From Enterococcus_I eurekensis (lineage in GTDB: Bacteria > Bacillota > Bacilli > Lactobacillales > Enterococcaceae), in NCBI RefSeq assembly GCF_042654605.1, contig NZ_JBHSGT010000066.1, positions 1 through 32,877 on the forward strand: a stretch of DNA of 32,877 nt, given 5' to 3'. The notes beneath the pieces were generated by a model that was not told the origin of the DNA, did no database searches, and was given only the letters and a program-made list of their open reading frames with translations. Both the position numbers and the translations under genes were made by a program. Shown here piece by piece: positions 8,961 through 17,296 of this stretch (position 1 is its first letter; every line of letters begins with the position of its first letter).

Positions 8961-10753
8961 TGGAGCAGTTGGAACAACAACGAATTTTTCAAAGTTTTTT
9001 AGGCGGTGCAAGTTATTTAATTGCAAAAAAAGAAAGTTTAAATAAGATCAATGTTTTTCCGGTAGCAGATGGAGATACAGGAAGTAATTTGGCAATGTTG
9101 ATGCAAGCGATTGTGGATCAAATTGATCGCGAGACGCTTTCGATGAAACAACTATTACAAAGTGTTGCAGATGCGTCATTAATGGGCGCGCGAGGGAATT
9201 CAGGGATTATCTTTGCTCAGTATTTCAACGCAGTTTCTCGAACATTTGCACAAGGAGAAGAAGATGCTTTGAGTTTGGCCTACGCCTTTAAACAGGCCGT
9301 TACAGATGCCTACCATGCACTTTTAGATCCTAAAGAAGGGACCATTCTAACTGTGATGACGGTATGGTCGGACGCGCTCTATCAAGGGGTGTTAAGAGAA
9401 GAATCGTTTGAGACCTCTTTAGAACAAGCAAAAGAAAAAGCCTTGTCAGCTCTTCAACAAACAAGATACCAATTAAAAATCTTACGTCAGAACCGCCTGG
9501 TTGATTCCGGCGCAAAAGGCTTTTATCATTTTATTGAAGGCTTCACAAATACGTATTGCCAACAAGAAAACCATTCGATTCAATCCATAGAAAGCAGTGA
9601 AAGTGAGCCATTTGCTTCAGACATAGAACATATCACCGACCAACCAACATTTCGTTATTGCTCCGAATTTTTAATTAAAGAAGCAATCATCGATTCAGCC
9701 AGTTTAAAGGAACAATTGAAAGGACTAGGCGATTCCTTAATTGTCGTTGGGGAAAAACGATTACTAAAAATTCATATCCATACGAATCAACCGAAAGAAA
9801 TATTGACCTATTTAGAGACAATTGGAACGGTGATTAACCACAAAGTTGACGACATGTATCTGCAATTTGCCTTATCTAAAAAAACTAAATATCCTATTGC
9901 CGTCGTGACCGATTCAATTGCTGATATCCCTGAAGCACTTATTTATGAGGAACAAATTCATGTTTTACCAGTGAATATTTTGACGGATTCAACTAGTTAT
10001 TTAGATAAATTAACAATAGATAGCAAGAATATTCGGGGAAAAATCGAGCGCAATGAAAAATTAAGTACCGCTCAACCAAGTATTCAAAGTGTCGACGCCT
10101 TGCTTTCTTTTTTAGAAGGAAAATATGCAGAAATTTTGATTATTACTGTATCTAGTAAACTAAGTGGCACATATCAACTGATTAAGCAACGAATCGAAGC
10201 CAAAGCTGGCAATAATGAAAAATTCCAAGTCATCGATTCGAAGCTTAATGCCGCAGCACAAGGCCTACTTGTGTTATCTGCTGTGCAAGCAATCAAAGAG
10301 GGACAATCCTTTTCACAAGTGATTGCAACTGTCAATGAAACAATAAAAAGAAGCTTTATTTATGTCTCGGTAGCTAGTCTTACGCCGATGATTGATTCTG
10401 GACGAATCCCACAAAAAATTGGACGACTCGCTCAAAAATTAAATCTTCATCCGATTGTTAGTCTTGATGGGAACGGCGAAGGGAAACTAACCGGCTTTGC
10501 TTTTAGCCAACAATCGGCAACCAATAAAATCATCAAACAAGTAAAGAAAGATTTAAATAAAGGCAGATTAGAAGCCGTAGCAATTACTCATGCAGATAAT
10601 GCAAAAGTCGCCGATGAAATGAATCAAAAATTAGCATGTGATCAATTAAAAATGAATAATTATACTGTTGAAAGTTCAGCAGCTATCGCCATTAGTGCGG
10701 GAATTGGCGCGATTGCAGTCGCAGGAATTAAACAAAAGGAGGAAAGAAAATGA
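8960..10753 (+). CDS. DhaL-DegV fusion protein (FakA-like kinase domain joined to FakB-like fatty acid-binding domain)
   Basis: A 597-residue cytoplasmic protein made of three parts. Residues about 1-190 are a DhaL (DAK2) nucleotide-binding domain, with the metal/phosphate motif PVADGDTGSNL and the GARGNSG block. Residues about 225-305 match the middle domain of FakA (RYCSEFLI ... GDSLIVVG ... IHIHTNQP). Residues about 311-597 are a full DegV/EDD domain starting YPIAVVTDSIADIP, with the STAQPS motif. In Staphylococcus and other species FakA (kinase) and FakB (fatty acid carrier) are separate proteins that phosphorylate exogenous fatty acids. Here they appear fused, with DegV replacing the usual FakA C-terminus. 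The start is GTG 8960, after AGGAGG at 8945-8950; an upstream TTG reading would overlap the previous gene deeply. The substrate is inferred. Confidence 0.82.
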   Translation: MEQLEQQRIFQSFLGGASYLIAKKESLNKINVFPVADGDTGSNLAMLMQAIVDQIDRETLSMKQLLQSVADASLMGARGNSGIIFAQYFNAVSRTFAQGEEDALSLAYAFKQAVTDAYHALLDPKEGTILTVMTVWSDALYQGVLREESFETSLEQAKEKALSALQQTRYQLKILRQNRLVDSGAKGFYHFIEGFTNTYCQQENHSIQSIESSESEPFASDIEHITDQPTFRYCSEFLIKEAIIDSASLKEQLKGLGDSLIVVGEKRLLKIHIHTNQPKEILTYLETIGTVINHKVDDMYLQFALSKKTKYPIAVVTDSIADIPEALIYEEQIHVLPVNILTDSTSYLDKLTIDSKNIRGKIERNEKLSTAQPSIQSVDALLSFLEGKYAEILIITVSSKLSGTYQLIKQRIEAKAGNNEKFQVIDSKLNAAAQGLLVLSAVQAIKEGQSFSQVIATVNETIKRSFIYVSVASLTPMIDSGRIPQKIGRLAQKLNLHPIVSLDGNGEGKLTGFAFSQQSATNKIIKQVKKDLNKGRLEAVAITHADNAKVADEMNQKLACDQLKMNNYTVESSAAIAISAGIGAIAVAGIKQKEERK

Positions 10754-11523
10754 TCTATAGTAGTGTAGCAGGTATCTTATTGGTATATTTCATCATCTGG
10801 TTTATCATCGCCAAAGTAAAAAATAATTATGGGCTCGTCGATATTGCTTGGGGGTTAGGGTTTGTTGTCGTCGCCTGGACCAGTTTCTTTACGACTAATG
10901 AATGGCGAACGCAATCGTTGGTCATTCTTCTCCTCGTTTCCGCTTGGGGATTTCGTCTATTTTGGCATCTTTTTAAAAGAAATTGGAATAGTCCAGAAGA
11001 CTATCGTTATGTTAGAATGCGTAAACGTTGGGGAACAACTCTCGTTAATCTAAAATCGTTCTTAAACGTGTTTGCTCTCCAAGGTGTGCTTTTATTTATC
11101 ATTTCTTTACCGATTATGAATAGCTTCTATCAGGAAAAAACAACTTTTCAATGGTGGCAGGTAGCAGGTATCATTCTTTGGCTAATCGGTTTTTATTTCG
11201 AAGTCTTAGGCGATTTGCAATTAGAAAGATTTAAAAAAGAGCCTGCCAATAAAGGCAAACTCTTAACTACCGGCTTATGGTCGCTTACTAGACATCCAAA
11301 TTACTTTGGCGAAGCAACGTGTTGGTGGGGGATTTTCTTAATCTCATTTACAACGTTCGATCAACTATGGTTAATCATTAGTCCGATTATCATCACGTTA
11401 CTGCTACTATTCGTCTCAGGCGTGCCATTATTGGAAAATAAATACAAAGACCGCGAAGACTTTAAAATTTATGCTAGTAAAACAGCAAAATTCTTTCCAG
11501 TGATAGGGAAGAAGGGATTGTAG
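10750..11523 (+). CDS. DUF1295 (steroid 5-alpha-reductase-like) membrane protein
   Basis: A 257-residue polytopic membrane protein of the DUF1295 family. The C-terminal signature LLTTGLWSLTRHPNYFGEATCWWGIFL (residues about 174-200) is the conserved active region shared with isoprenylcysteine methyltransferase/steroid reductase-like enzymes. The RHPNYFGE core is intact. Its ATG overlaps the TGA of the upstream fusion gene (ATGA), so it is part of the same operon. The substrate is unknown; a lipid or fatty acyl substrate fits the operon partners. The three-gene unit ends in the hairpin at 11576. Confidence 0.82.
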   Translation: MIYSSVAGILLVYFIIWFIIAKVKNNYGLVDIAWGLGFVVVAWTSFFTTNEWRTQSLVILLLVSAWGFRLFWHLFKRNWNSPEDYRYVRMRKRWGTTLVNLKSFLNVFALQGVLLFIISLPIMNSFYQEKTTFQWWQVAGIILWLIGFYFEVLGDLQLERFKKEPANKGKLLTTGLWSLTRHPNYFGEATCWWGIFLISFTTFDQLWLIISPIIITLLLLFVSGVPLLENKYKDREDFKIYASKTAKFFPVIGKKGL

Positions 11524-11575
11524 AATACTAATCTTGTACGATATAAGTATCAAGAATTTAAATATTTACAAAAAG

Positions 11576-11607
11576 AAAAACGTTAGGAAAATTCTAACGT
11601 TTTTTTG
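11576..11607 (+). terminator. Rho-independent terminator
   Basis: AAAAACGTTAG (11576-11586) pairs with CTAACGTTTTT (11594-11604) and is followed by more T. It lies about 50 bases after the DUF1295 stop. The remaining bases to 11769 show no gene. They include CATTTCG near 11608 and CGAAATG near 11686, too far apart to interpret. Confidence 0.75.
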
Positions 11608-11769
11608 CATTTCGTTGATGAAAATTTATCAAAGCATATTTTAAAATTAACTATCGAAAAATAAGATGTCAGATAGAAAACAAAAACGAAATGTGTTGGT
11701 TGTCTATTTATTTGTAAAAAGCAATCGCAAACGATACTTGCTAGAGTTAGATGCAATTTAATAATCTAT

Positions 11770-12144
11770 TCACTCATCTTCTAAAATACCAACCCATCCG
11801 ATATTTTCTACATATATTCCATAACCAACAAACCAATTTTGCTCGAAGATCTGGATTTGATTTTCTGTATTTTCTTTGGATGTATAAGTATAAATGGTTC
11901 TTTTGTATTCAAAAGAATCGGTTTTTTCTAGAAATAGTACGGTTACCTTCTTTTTATAAAGAGTCATTGGATATTCTGTATTTTGTGCGATGTGATTGGC
12001 TAGCACTCGATGTTTAGTTATCTGTTGGTAGGCTTCTTTTAAGATCTCAATACCTGTAGCAATAATTTCTTCTCTGGGTGAGTGATTAGAAAGATAGTTA
12101 TATAATTCTTCAGATAGCTTTTCTAAGTGATACTGTTTGATCAA
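11770..12144 (-). CDS. Hypothetical protein, 124 residues
   Basis: I do not recognise this protein. It has a helical N-terminal half (EKLSEELYNYLSNH ... EILKEAYQQI) and a C-terminal half rich in beta-prone and aromatic residues, ending WFVGYGIYVENIGWVGILEDE. There is no signal peptide or membrane segment. The start is placed at TTG 12144, because AGAGGTG lies six bases upstream; the GTG at 12153 overlaps that ribosome binding site. It stands alone, divergent from the restriction operon, in an AT-rich region. It may belong to the accessory island or be a leftover of an older insertion. Confidence 0.6.
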   Translation of the reverse strand: MIKQYHLEKLSEELYNYLSNHSPREEIIATGIEILKEAYQQITKHRVLANHIAQNTEYPMTLYKKKVTVLFLEKTDSFEYKRTIYTYTSKENTENQIQIFEQNWFVGYGIYVENIGWVGILEDE

Positions 12145-12258
12145 GGTATTCACCTCTTATATTTATTATGAGTCGGGATTATTTACACTATCTATATACG
12201 TAAGAGCTTATATTTATTTTTTATATCAAAAACATTTGTATGTTTGATGAAATATTTT

Positions 12259-12345
12259 TATATTTCTGAAAATAGTGTTGACGAAGTGGAAAGATGATGA
12301 TATTATATTCTCATCAAATGAAATAATGATATATTTCTAAAAATA
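12259..12345. repeat. Two copies of a palindromic 16-mer flanking the hsd promoter
   Basis: TATATTTCTGAAAATA (12259-12274) and TATATTTCTAAAAATA (12330-12345) agree at 15 of 16 positions, and each is an imperfect palindrome (TATTT-N4-AAATA). The first ends 3 bases before the -35 and the second begins 23 bases after the -10. This is the spacing expected of operators for a repressor or controller protein, but in an AT-rich region chance is not excluded. Confidence 0.4.
12278..12306 (+). promoter_or_regulatory. Promoter of the type I restriction operon
   Basis: TTGACG (12278-12283), a 17-base spacer, then TATTAT (12301-12306) form a strong vegetative promoter. It lies about 65 bases before the first coding sequence of the hsd operon. 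It is bracketed by two copies of a palindromic repeat. Confidence 0.75.
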
Positions 12346-12371
12346 TGAGTTAATATTTAGGAGGGAGTCGC

Positions 12372-12935
12372 TTGGAAAATAGGAAATTAAAAGAGTTTGT
12401 GTCATTTATTCCAGGAATTAATCAATCCAGAGCAGAAAAGCAATTTGGTGAACAAGAGATTATTTACTATGATCAATCCTCATTTGAAATTGACTATAAT
12501 CAAATAGAACTTGAATCCGAAGGGAATGATTTAAGTGATCTTTCGTTAAGTAAAGGTGATATTGTTATTAGTAATTCTTTACAAAAGGCTGTAGTAGTTG
12601 GTAACAGTAATGTCGGAAAAGTTTTATCGCTTAATTTTACAAAAGTTCATTTTGAAGATAAGAGTTTAGATAAACACTATTTTCTTTACTTATTTAATGA
12701 GTATAAAGGTATTCAGCGGCAAAAAGAAAGAGAGCTTCAAGGGATTGGACCGGTGTTGCGTTTAACGAGACAATCACTTGAACAATTTATCTTTCCTTTT
12801 GTGCCTTATGAAGAGCAAAAGAAATTAGGAAAGATTTATATGGAATCGCTTAAAATTCAAGGTCAGATGAATCGTTATGCTAGTTTAATGAAATATTTTA
12901 TCGATAGTATTTTAGAAGAAAGTTTAAGGGAGTGA
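12372..12935 (+). CDS. Single-domain HsdS-like specificity protein (half-S)
   Basis: A 187-residue protein resembling one half of a type I restriction specificity subunit: a single target-recognition-like domain (about 1-145) and one coiled-coil repeat (about 147-187, EEQKKLGKIYMESLKIQGQMNRY). Typical HsdS proteins carry two of each in about 400 residues. The segments LSKGDIVISNS and VLRLTRQSLEQFIFPFVPYEEQ are characteristic of the family. The start is TTG 12372, after AGGAGG at 12359-12364. It opens the operon, four bases before hsdR. It could dimerise to act as an alternative specificity subunit, modulate the full HsdS, or be a relic. I cannot decide between these from sequence. Confidence 0.72.
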   Translation: MENRKLKEFVSFIPGINQSRAEKQFGEQEIIYYDQSSFEIDYNQIELESEGNDLSDLSLSKGDIVISNSLQKAVVVGNSNVGKVLSLNFTKVHFEDKSLDKHYFLYLFNEYKGIQRQKERELQGIGPVLRLTRQSLEQFIFPFVPYEEQKKLGKIYMESLKIQGQMNRYASLMKYFIDSILEESLRE

Positions 12936-12939
12936 TGAC

Positions 12940-15900
12940 ATGGGGGATAAAGAGAGTATTAAGAGTCAATCAGAATTGGCTTTTGAAAATGAAGTGATTG
13001 AATACTTAACTCGTATTGGTGGCGTAAAGCAATGGGAATATAAAAAGAATATCCGAACGACAGAGCAACTTTGGGAAAATTTTAAGAATATTATGGAACA
13101 AAATAACCGTGCTAGATTAAATGGACCAATGTCCGAAACAGAGTTTAATCAAGTAAAGAGAATTATCTCTAATTTAGATTCGCCTTATCGAGCAGGACAA
13201 TTTCTTTATGGCGTAAATGGGGTTTCAGAGATTGAGATCGATTTAGATGACGGTAGACATGTCTTTCTAACCGTTTTTGATCAAGCGCAAGTGGGTGGAG
13301 GAAATACTGTATATCAAGTAGTCAATCAGATCCAAAGACCGAGAATTGTTGATGGGAAGCCGAATCGGCGATTTGATGTAACATTACTTATAAACGGCTT
13401 GCCGATTATCCAAATCGAATTGAAAAAGTCGCTTCATAATGCCAGTGAGTCATTGAATCAAATGGAACAATATATTGCAGAAAAACAGTTCAGTGATATC
13501 TTTTCAACGTTGCAAATTTTAATCGCTATGACACCCCATGAGATTCGTTACATGGCCAATACACCATTGTCTAGTTTTAATCGAGCTTTTGCATTTAATT
13601 GGCAAGATGAAGAAACTGCTTATCCGATTCGCTCGTGGAAAGTTTTTGCTGATAAAGTTTTATCAATTCCAATGGCTCATGATTTAGCCACTCGCTATAT
13701 GATACTTGATGGAACAAAAAACAAAGAAAGTATCAAAGTGATGCGTCCGTACCAAGTTTATGCAACGAAACGTGTCCTTGAAAAAGTCCAAAAATTTGAT
13801 TTTAAATATGATGATGGCAAATTAGGTTATATTTGGCATACAACAGGTTCTGGGAAAACAATTACTAGTTTTAAAACAGCCTGGCTAGCTAGTCGTTTAG
13901 CAAATGTTGATAAAGTAGTTTTCTTAGTCGATCGTATTGCTTTAACGAATCAAACAGCAGATGCTTATCGGGCCTATGATCCGATTGCGGGATTCGAAGG
14001 GAAAACAGGAGTTGTAAGTGATACAGCAAATATTTCTGATTTGCATAAAAAACTAACGAAAAAAAGTGACAAAAATATTATTGTAACAAGTATTCAAAAA
14101 ATGTCACGCTACGTATCAAGGGATAGTTTTAAACCATTAGATGAGAATATTTTATTTATTGTGGATGAGGCTCATCGATCGACAGGTGATGGAACACCAA
14201 GCGAAGGGATGTTAGAAGCGATTCGCAAGGCCAATCCGAAATCAGCCTGGGTAGGTTATACGGGAACGCCGAGATTCCCAGGGACTGGCGATGTATTTGG
14301 ACCGTCTCTTCATACTTATACAATTAAAGAAGCAATTGCTGATAAGAACGTTCTTGGATTTAAAGTAGAATTTAAGGAGACGATTAAACCGCCGGAAAAT
14401 CCAACCGAAGAGGATATTGATGATCGGATTCGGGGAAGCGTTTACGATGATAGTCCAGAGCATGTCGAATTAGTAGTCAAAGATATTTTTGACAACTGGA
14501 AAAAACGTTCAAATGATAAAAAGTATAATGCTTTGTTTACTGTTCATGTTGGCGGAAATCGAGCAAGTACGCCACGAGCGATGGAGTATTTTGATAAGTT
14601 TATAGAAGAAAATAATCAACGACCAAAAGAGGAACAGTTAAAAGTAGCAGTTAGCTTTTCGATGGATACCTCAAATAGTAATACTCAGCTTAAGACAAAT
14701 GAAAATTTACACCGGGCAATTAAGGTCTATAATGCTTTATTTGGAACCGCATTTGATATGACAACCGTCAGAGCTTATACCGATGATCTTGCGAGACGTT
14801 TGAATAAAACAGCAGATGATGGAAAATATTTAGATTTGGTCATTGTTGTTGATCAACTTTTAACAGGTTTTGATGCACCAGAGTTAAATACACTTTATAT
14901 TGATCGAACCTTAAAAGGTGGCAACTTAATTCAAGCTTATTCTCGGACCAATCGAATCCATGATTCAGTCGATAAGCCTCAAGGGAATATTGTGAACTAT
15001 CGTTGGCCGCAACAAAATGAATATGAAATGAACAAAGCCTTTGCAATTTATTCAGATCGCTCTTCGGCTTATGAACAACTTTCAATTGATGAGTTGAAGA
15101 AAAGTAATCAAAACTCAGGGATCTTAGCAAAACCATTTAATGAAGTACAAACAGAAATGAAAAATGTGATTCATAGATTATCCACATTAACCGATGAGTT
15201 TATTCAACTACCACCAAGTGAAATGGCACAAGAAGAGGTTTTTGAACAATTAACTGAATATAATCGATTGATGAGTCAATTGAAACAATACACAGAAGAT
15301 GAAGATAAAAATCCGATTTCTGCTTATGATAATCCAGCTGATTTCTATGAACGAATAGGAATAACCGAAGAACAGGAGATCATGCTAACAACTGTTTTAG
15401 CAGGCGAGTTAAGAGAACGATATGCCGAACGTGAAAATATCGACATCTCACAAGTGAATCTGTCGATGGTTCATATCCATGACGTTAAAATTAATTACGA
15501 TTATTTAATTGAGTTAATCGCTAAGATGGCGGATGAAATTCATGCGAATAAGATTGCCGCAGCAGAGTTAACAAGGGAAGAAATTGATTTAGAAATTGCA
15601 AAATCAGAAAATGAAGCGGAAAAATCAAAAGTGCGATCTTTTGTTTCTAAAATTTTTACAAAAGAATATGTGTTTGATTCTTATCCAGCACCACGAGACG
15701 AAGATAAAATGAATCAAGCGATGGATCAAGCCCAATTAGATACGAATATCAAGTTAATTACACAATTTATTCGAACTTGGGGCTTAGACAATAGTGCGCG
15801 ATCAAGGGATTTAGATGCACTCATTCAAAAACATCGCTATGGGCATGATGACCTTGATAAACAAGGTGAACTTACAGCAATTATAAATGATGCAAGAGCT

Positions 15901-16014
15901 TACTATAAAGAAATTGCAGATCCTGAAATTGCTGAATTATCGTGGATTCGTTATCGAAATGAATTTCGTAAGGCTTTCTATTTGATGGCCGATAACATTA
16001 AAAAGCATGATTAG
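12940..16014 (+). CDS. hsdR: Type I restriction enzyme R subunit
   Basis: A 1024-residue translocase-nuclease of the EcoR124 (type IC-like) kind. The N-terminus holds the PD-(D/E)XK nuclease, with D at about residue 145 (RFDVTLLI) and the E-x-K pair near residues 160-162 (IELKK). The helicase core follows: Walker A GSGKT at about 303-307, DEAH at about 408-411 (FIVDEAHRST), TGTPRF, and in the second RecA domain QLLTGFDAPELNTLYIDR and RTNRIH. It cuts unmodified DNA as part of the HsdR2M2S complex. All motifs look intact and full length, so it should be active. It starts with ATG after GGGAGTGATG and overlaps no neighbour. A 30-base gap separates it from hsdS. Confidence 0.95.
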   Translation: MGDKESIKSQSELAFENEVIEYLTRIGGVKQWEYKKNIRTTEQLWENFKNIMEQNNRARLNGPMSETEFNQVKRIISNLDSPYRAGQFLYGVNGVSEIEIDLDDGRHVFLTVFDQAQVGGGNTVYQVVNQIQRPRIVDGKPNRRFDVTLLINGLPIIQIELKKSLHNASESLNQMEQYIAEKQFSDIFSTLQILIAMTPHEIRYMANTPLSSFNRAFAFNWQDEETAYPIRSWKVFADKVLSIPMAHDLATRYMILDGTKNKESIKVMRPYQVYATKRVLEKVQKFDFKYDDGKLGYIWHTTGSGKTITSFKTAWLASRLANVDKVVFLVDRIALTNQTADAYRAYDPIAGFEGKTGVVSDTANISDLHKKLTKKSDKNIIVTSIQKMSRYVSRDSFKPLDENILFIVDEAHRSTGDGTPSEGMLEAIRKANPKSAWVGYTGTPRFPGTGDVFGPSLHTYTIKEAIADKNVLGFKVEFKETIKPPENPTEEDIDDRIRGSVYDDSPEHVELVVKDIFDNWKKRSNDKKYNALFTVHVGGNRASTPRAMEYFDKFIEENNQRPKEEQLKVAVSFSMDTSNSNTQLKTNENLHRAIKVYNALFGTAFDMTTVRAYTDDLARRLNKTADDGKYLDLVIVVDQLLTGFDAPELNTLYIDRTLKGGNLIQAYSRTNRIHDSVDKPQGNIVNYRWPQQNEYEMNKAFAIYSDRSSAYEQLSIDELKKSNQNSGILAKPFNEVQTEMKNVIHRLSTLTDEFIQLPPSEMAQEEVFEQLTEYNRLMSQLKQYTEDEDKNPISAYDNPADFYERIGITEEQEIMLTTVLAGELRERYAERENIDISQVNLSMVHIHDVKINYDYLIELIAKMADEIHANKIAAAELTREEIDLEIAKSENEAEKSKVRSFVSKIFTKEYVFDSYPAPRDEDKMNQAMDQAQLDTNIKLITQFIRTWGLDNSARSRDLDALIQKHRYGHDDLDKQGELTAIINDARAYYKEIADPEIAELSWIRYRNEFRKAFYLMADNIKKHD

Positions 16015-16044
16015 CAAAAATATAATTAGAAAAGGAGTCGTGAA

Positions 16045-17283
16045 ATGACAAACAAAATAACAAAAATACCACAAATAAGATTTAATGATTTTACGGAAGA
16101 TTGGGAACAGCGTAAGTTGATAGATGTTGCGGACATACTTGGAGGGGGCACACCGAGCACCACAATTTTAGACTATTGGGACGGTGAAATTGATTGGTAT
16201 TCACCTGTTGAAATAGGGGAACAAGTCTATGTTAATGGTAGTCAAAAGAAATTAACTGAACTGGGCTTAAAAAAGAGTTCAGCTAAAGTTTTGCCAGTTG
16301 GAACAGTCTTGTTTACATCTCGTGCAGGCATCGGAAAAACTGCTATTCTCGCCAAAGAAGGAGCCACTAACCAAGGATTTCAGTCAATCGTACCTCATAA
16401 AAATGCATTGGATTCATATTTTATTTATTCAAGAACCAATGAATTGAAACGCTATGGAGAAATACAGGGTGCAGGTTCTACCTTTGTCGAGGTATCGGGT
16501 AAACAGATGGCAAAAATGCCAATCTTGATACCTATATTGGAAGAACAAATTAAAATCGGTGGCTTTTTCAAACAACTCGACAACACTATCGCTCTTCATC
16601 AGCGTCAGTACGATTTATTAATAATAATAAAACAAAGTTATTTACAAAAGCTGTTTCCGAAAAAAGGAAGAAAATATCCGGAGATTCGTTTTGAAGATTT
16701 TGAAAAAAAATGGGAACAATACAAGTTGGGTGAAATAGGAAAAACCTTCACTGGATTAAGTGGAAAAACAAAGGATGATTTCGGACATGGCTATGCTAAA
16801 TTCATTACATATATGAATGTTTATAAAAATGCAATAGCTGCTGTAGACGGAATGGATAGTATAGAAATTGATCCTAAACAAAACGAGGTCAGGTTTGGAG
16901 ATGTTCTTTTTACAACTTCTTCTGAAACTCAAGAAGAAGTAGGGATGTCATCTGTTTGGATGGGAAATGATAATAATATATATTTAAATAGTTTTTGTTT
17001 TGGGTTCAGACCAGATATGAAATTTAATGAATATTATTTAGCGTATATATTGCGTTCACCATTCGTAAGAAGAAAATTTATTTTCTTAGCACAAGGTATT
17101 TCAAGATATAATATTTCTAAAAGTAAAGTTATGGATATTGAGATTAGTGCTCCTGAATTAGAAGAACAAAATAAAATCGGTTTATTTTTTAAAAATTTAG
17201 ACGAAGCTATCAACCTTCATCATCAAAATTTAGAAAATTTAAAACAAATGAAAAAATCATTGCTACAAAAAATGTTTGTATAA
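16045..17283 (+). CDS. hsdS: Type I restriction enzyme specificity subunit
   Basis: A 412-residue specificity protein with the canonical two-fold organisation. Target recognition domain 1 (about 12-165) is introduced by IPQIRFNDFTEDWEQRKL and closed by the conserved helix EEQIKIGGFFKQLDNTIALHQ. Domain 2 (about 225-375) is introduced by YPEIRFEDFEKKWEQYKL and closed by EEQNKIGLFFKNLDEAINLHH. The two domains read the two halves of a split recognition sequence that cannot be deduced here. The second domain is visibly more AT-rich than the first, as expected when recognition domains are exchanged by recombination. The start is ATG 16045, after AAAGGAG. Confidence 0.93.
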   Translation: MTNKITKIPQIRFNDFTEDWEQRKLIDVADILGGGTPSTTILDYWDGEIDWYSPVEIGEQVYVNGSQKKLTELGLKKSSAKVLPVGTVLFTSRAGIGKTAILAKEGATNQGFQSIVPHKNALDSYFIYSRTNELKRYGEIQGAGSTFVEVSGKQMAKMPILIPILEEQIKIGGFFKQLDNTIALHQRQYDLLIIIKQSYLQKLFPKKGRKYPEIRFEDFEKKWEQYKLGEIGKTFTGLSGKTKDDFGHGYAKFITYMNVYKNAIAAVDGMDSIEIDPKQNEVRFGDVLFTTSSETQEEVGMSSVWMGNDNNIYLNSFCFGFRPDMKFNEYYLAYILRSPFVRRKFIFLAQGISRYNISKSKVMDIEISAPELEEQNKIGLFFKNLDEAINLHHQNLENLKQMKKSLLQKMFV

Positions 17284-17296
17284 AAGGAGAATAAAA

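Noticed and set aside
11608..11693. CATTTCG and CGAAATG as possible long inverted repeat near the terminator at 11576
   Set aside because: Short arms about 70 bases apart in AT-rich DNA; too likely by chance to call.
11751..12017. A + strand open frame of 88 codons
   Set aside because: It is antisense to the 124-residue minus-strand gene, which has a good ribosome binding site and more protein-like composition; the + frame is very rich in F, Y and C.
14242..15136. Minus-strand open frames inside hsdR
   Set aside because: They lie wholly within the well-supported hsdR gene, have no ribosome binding sites and no family resemblance.
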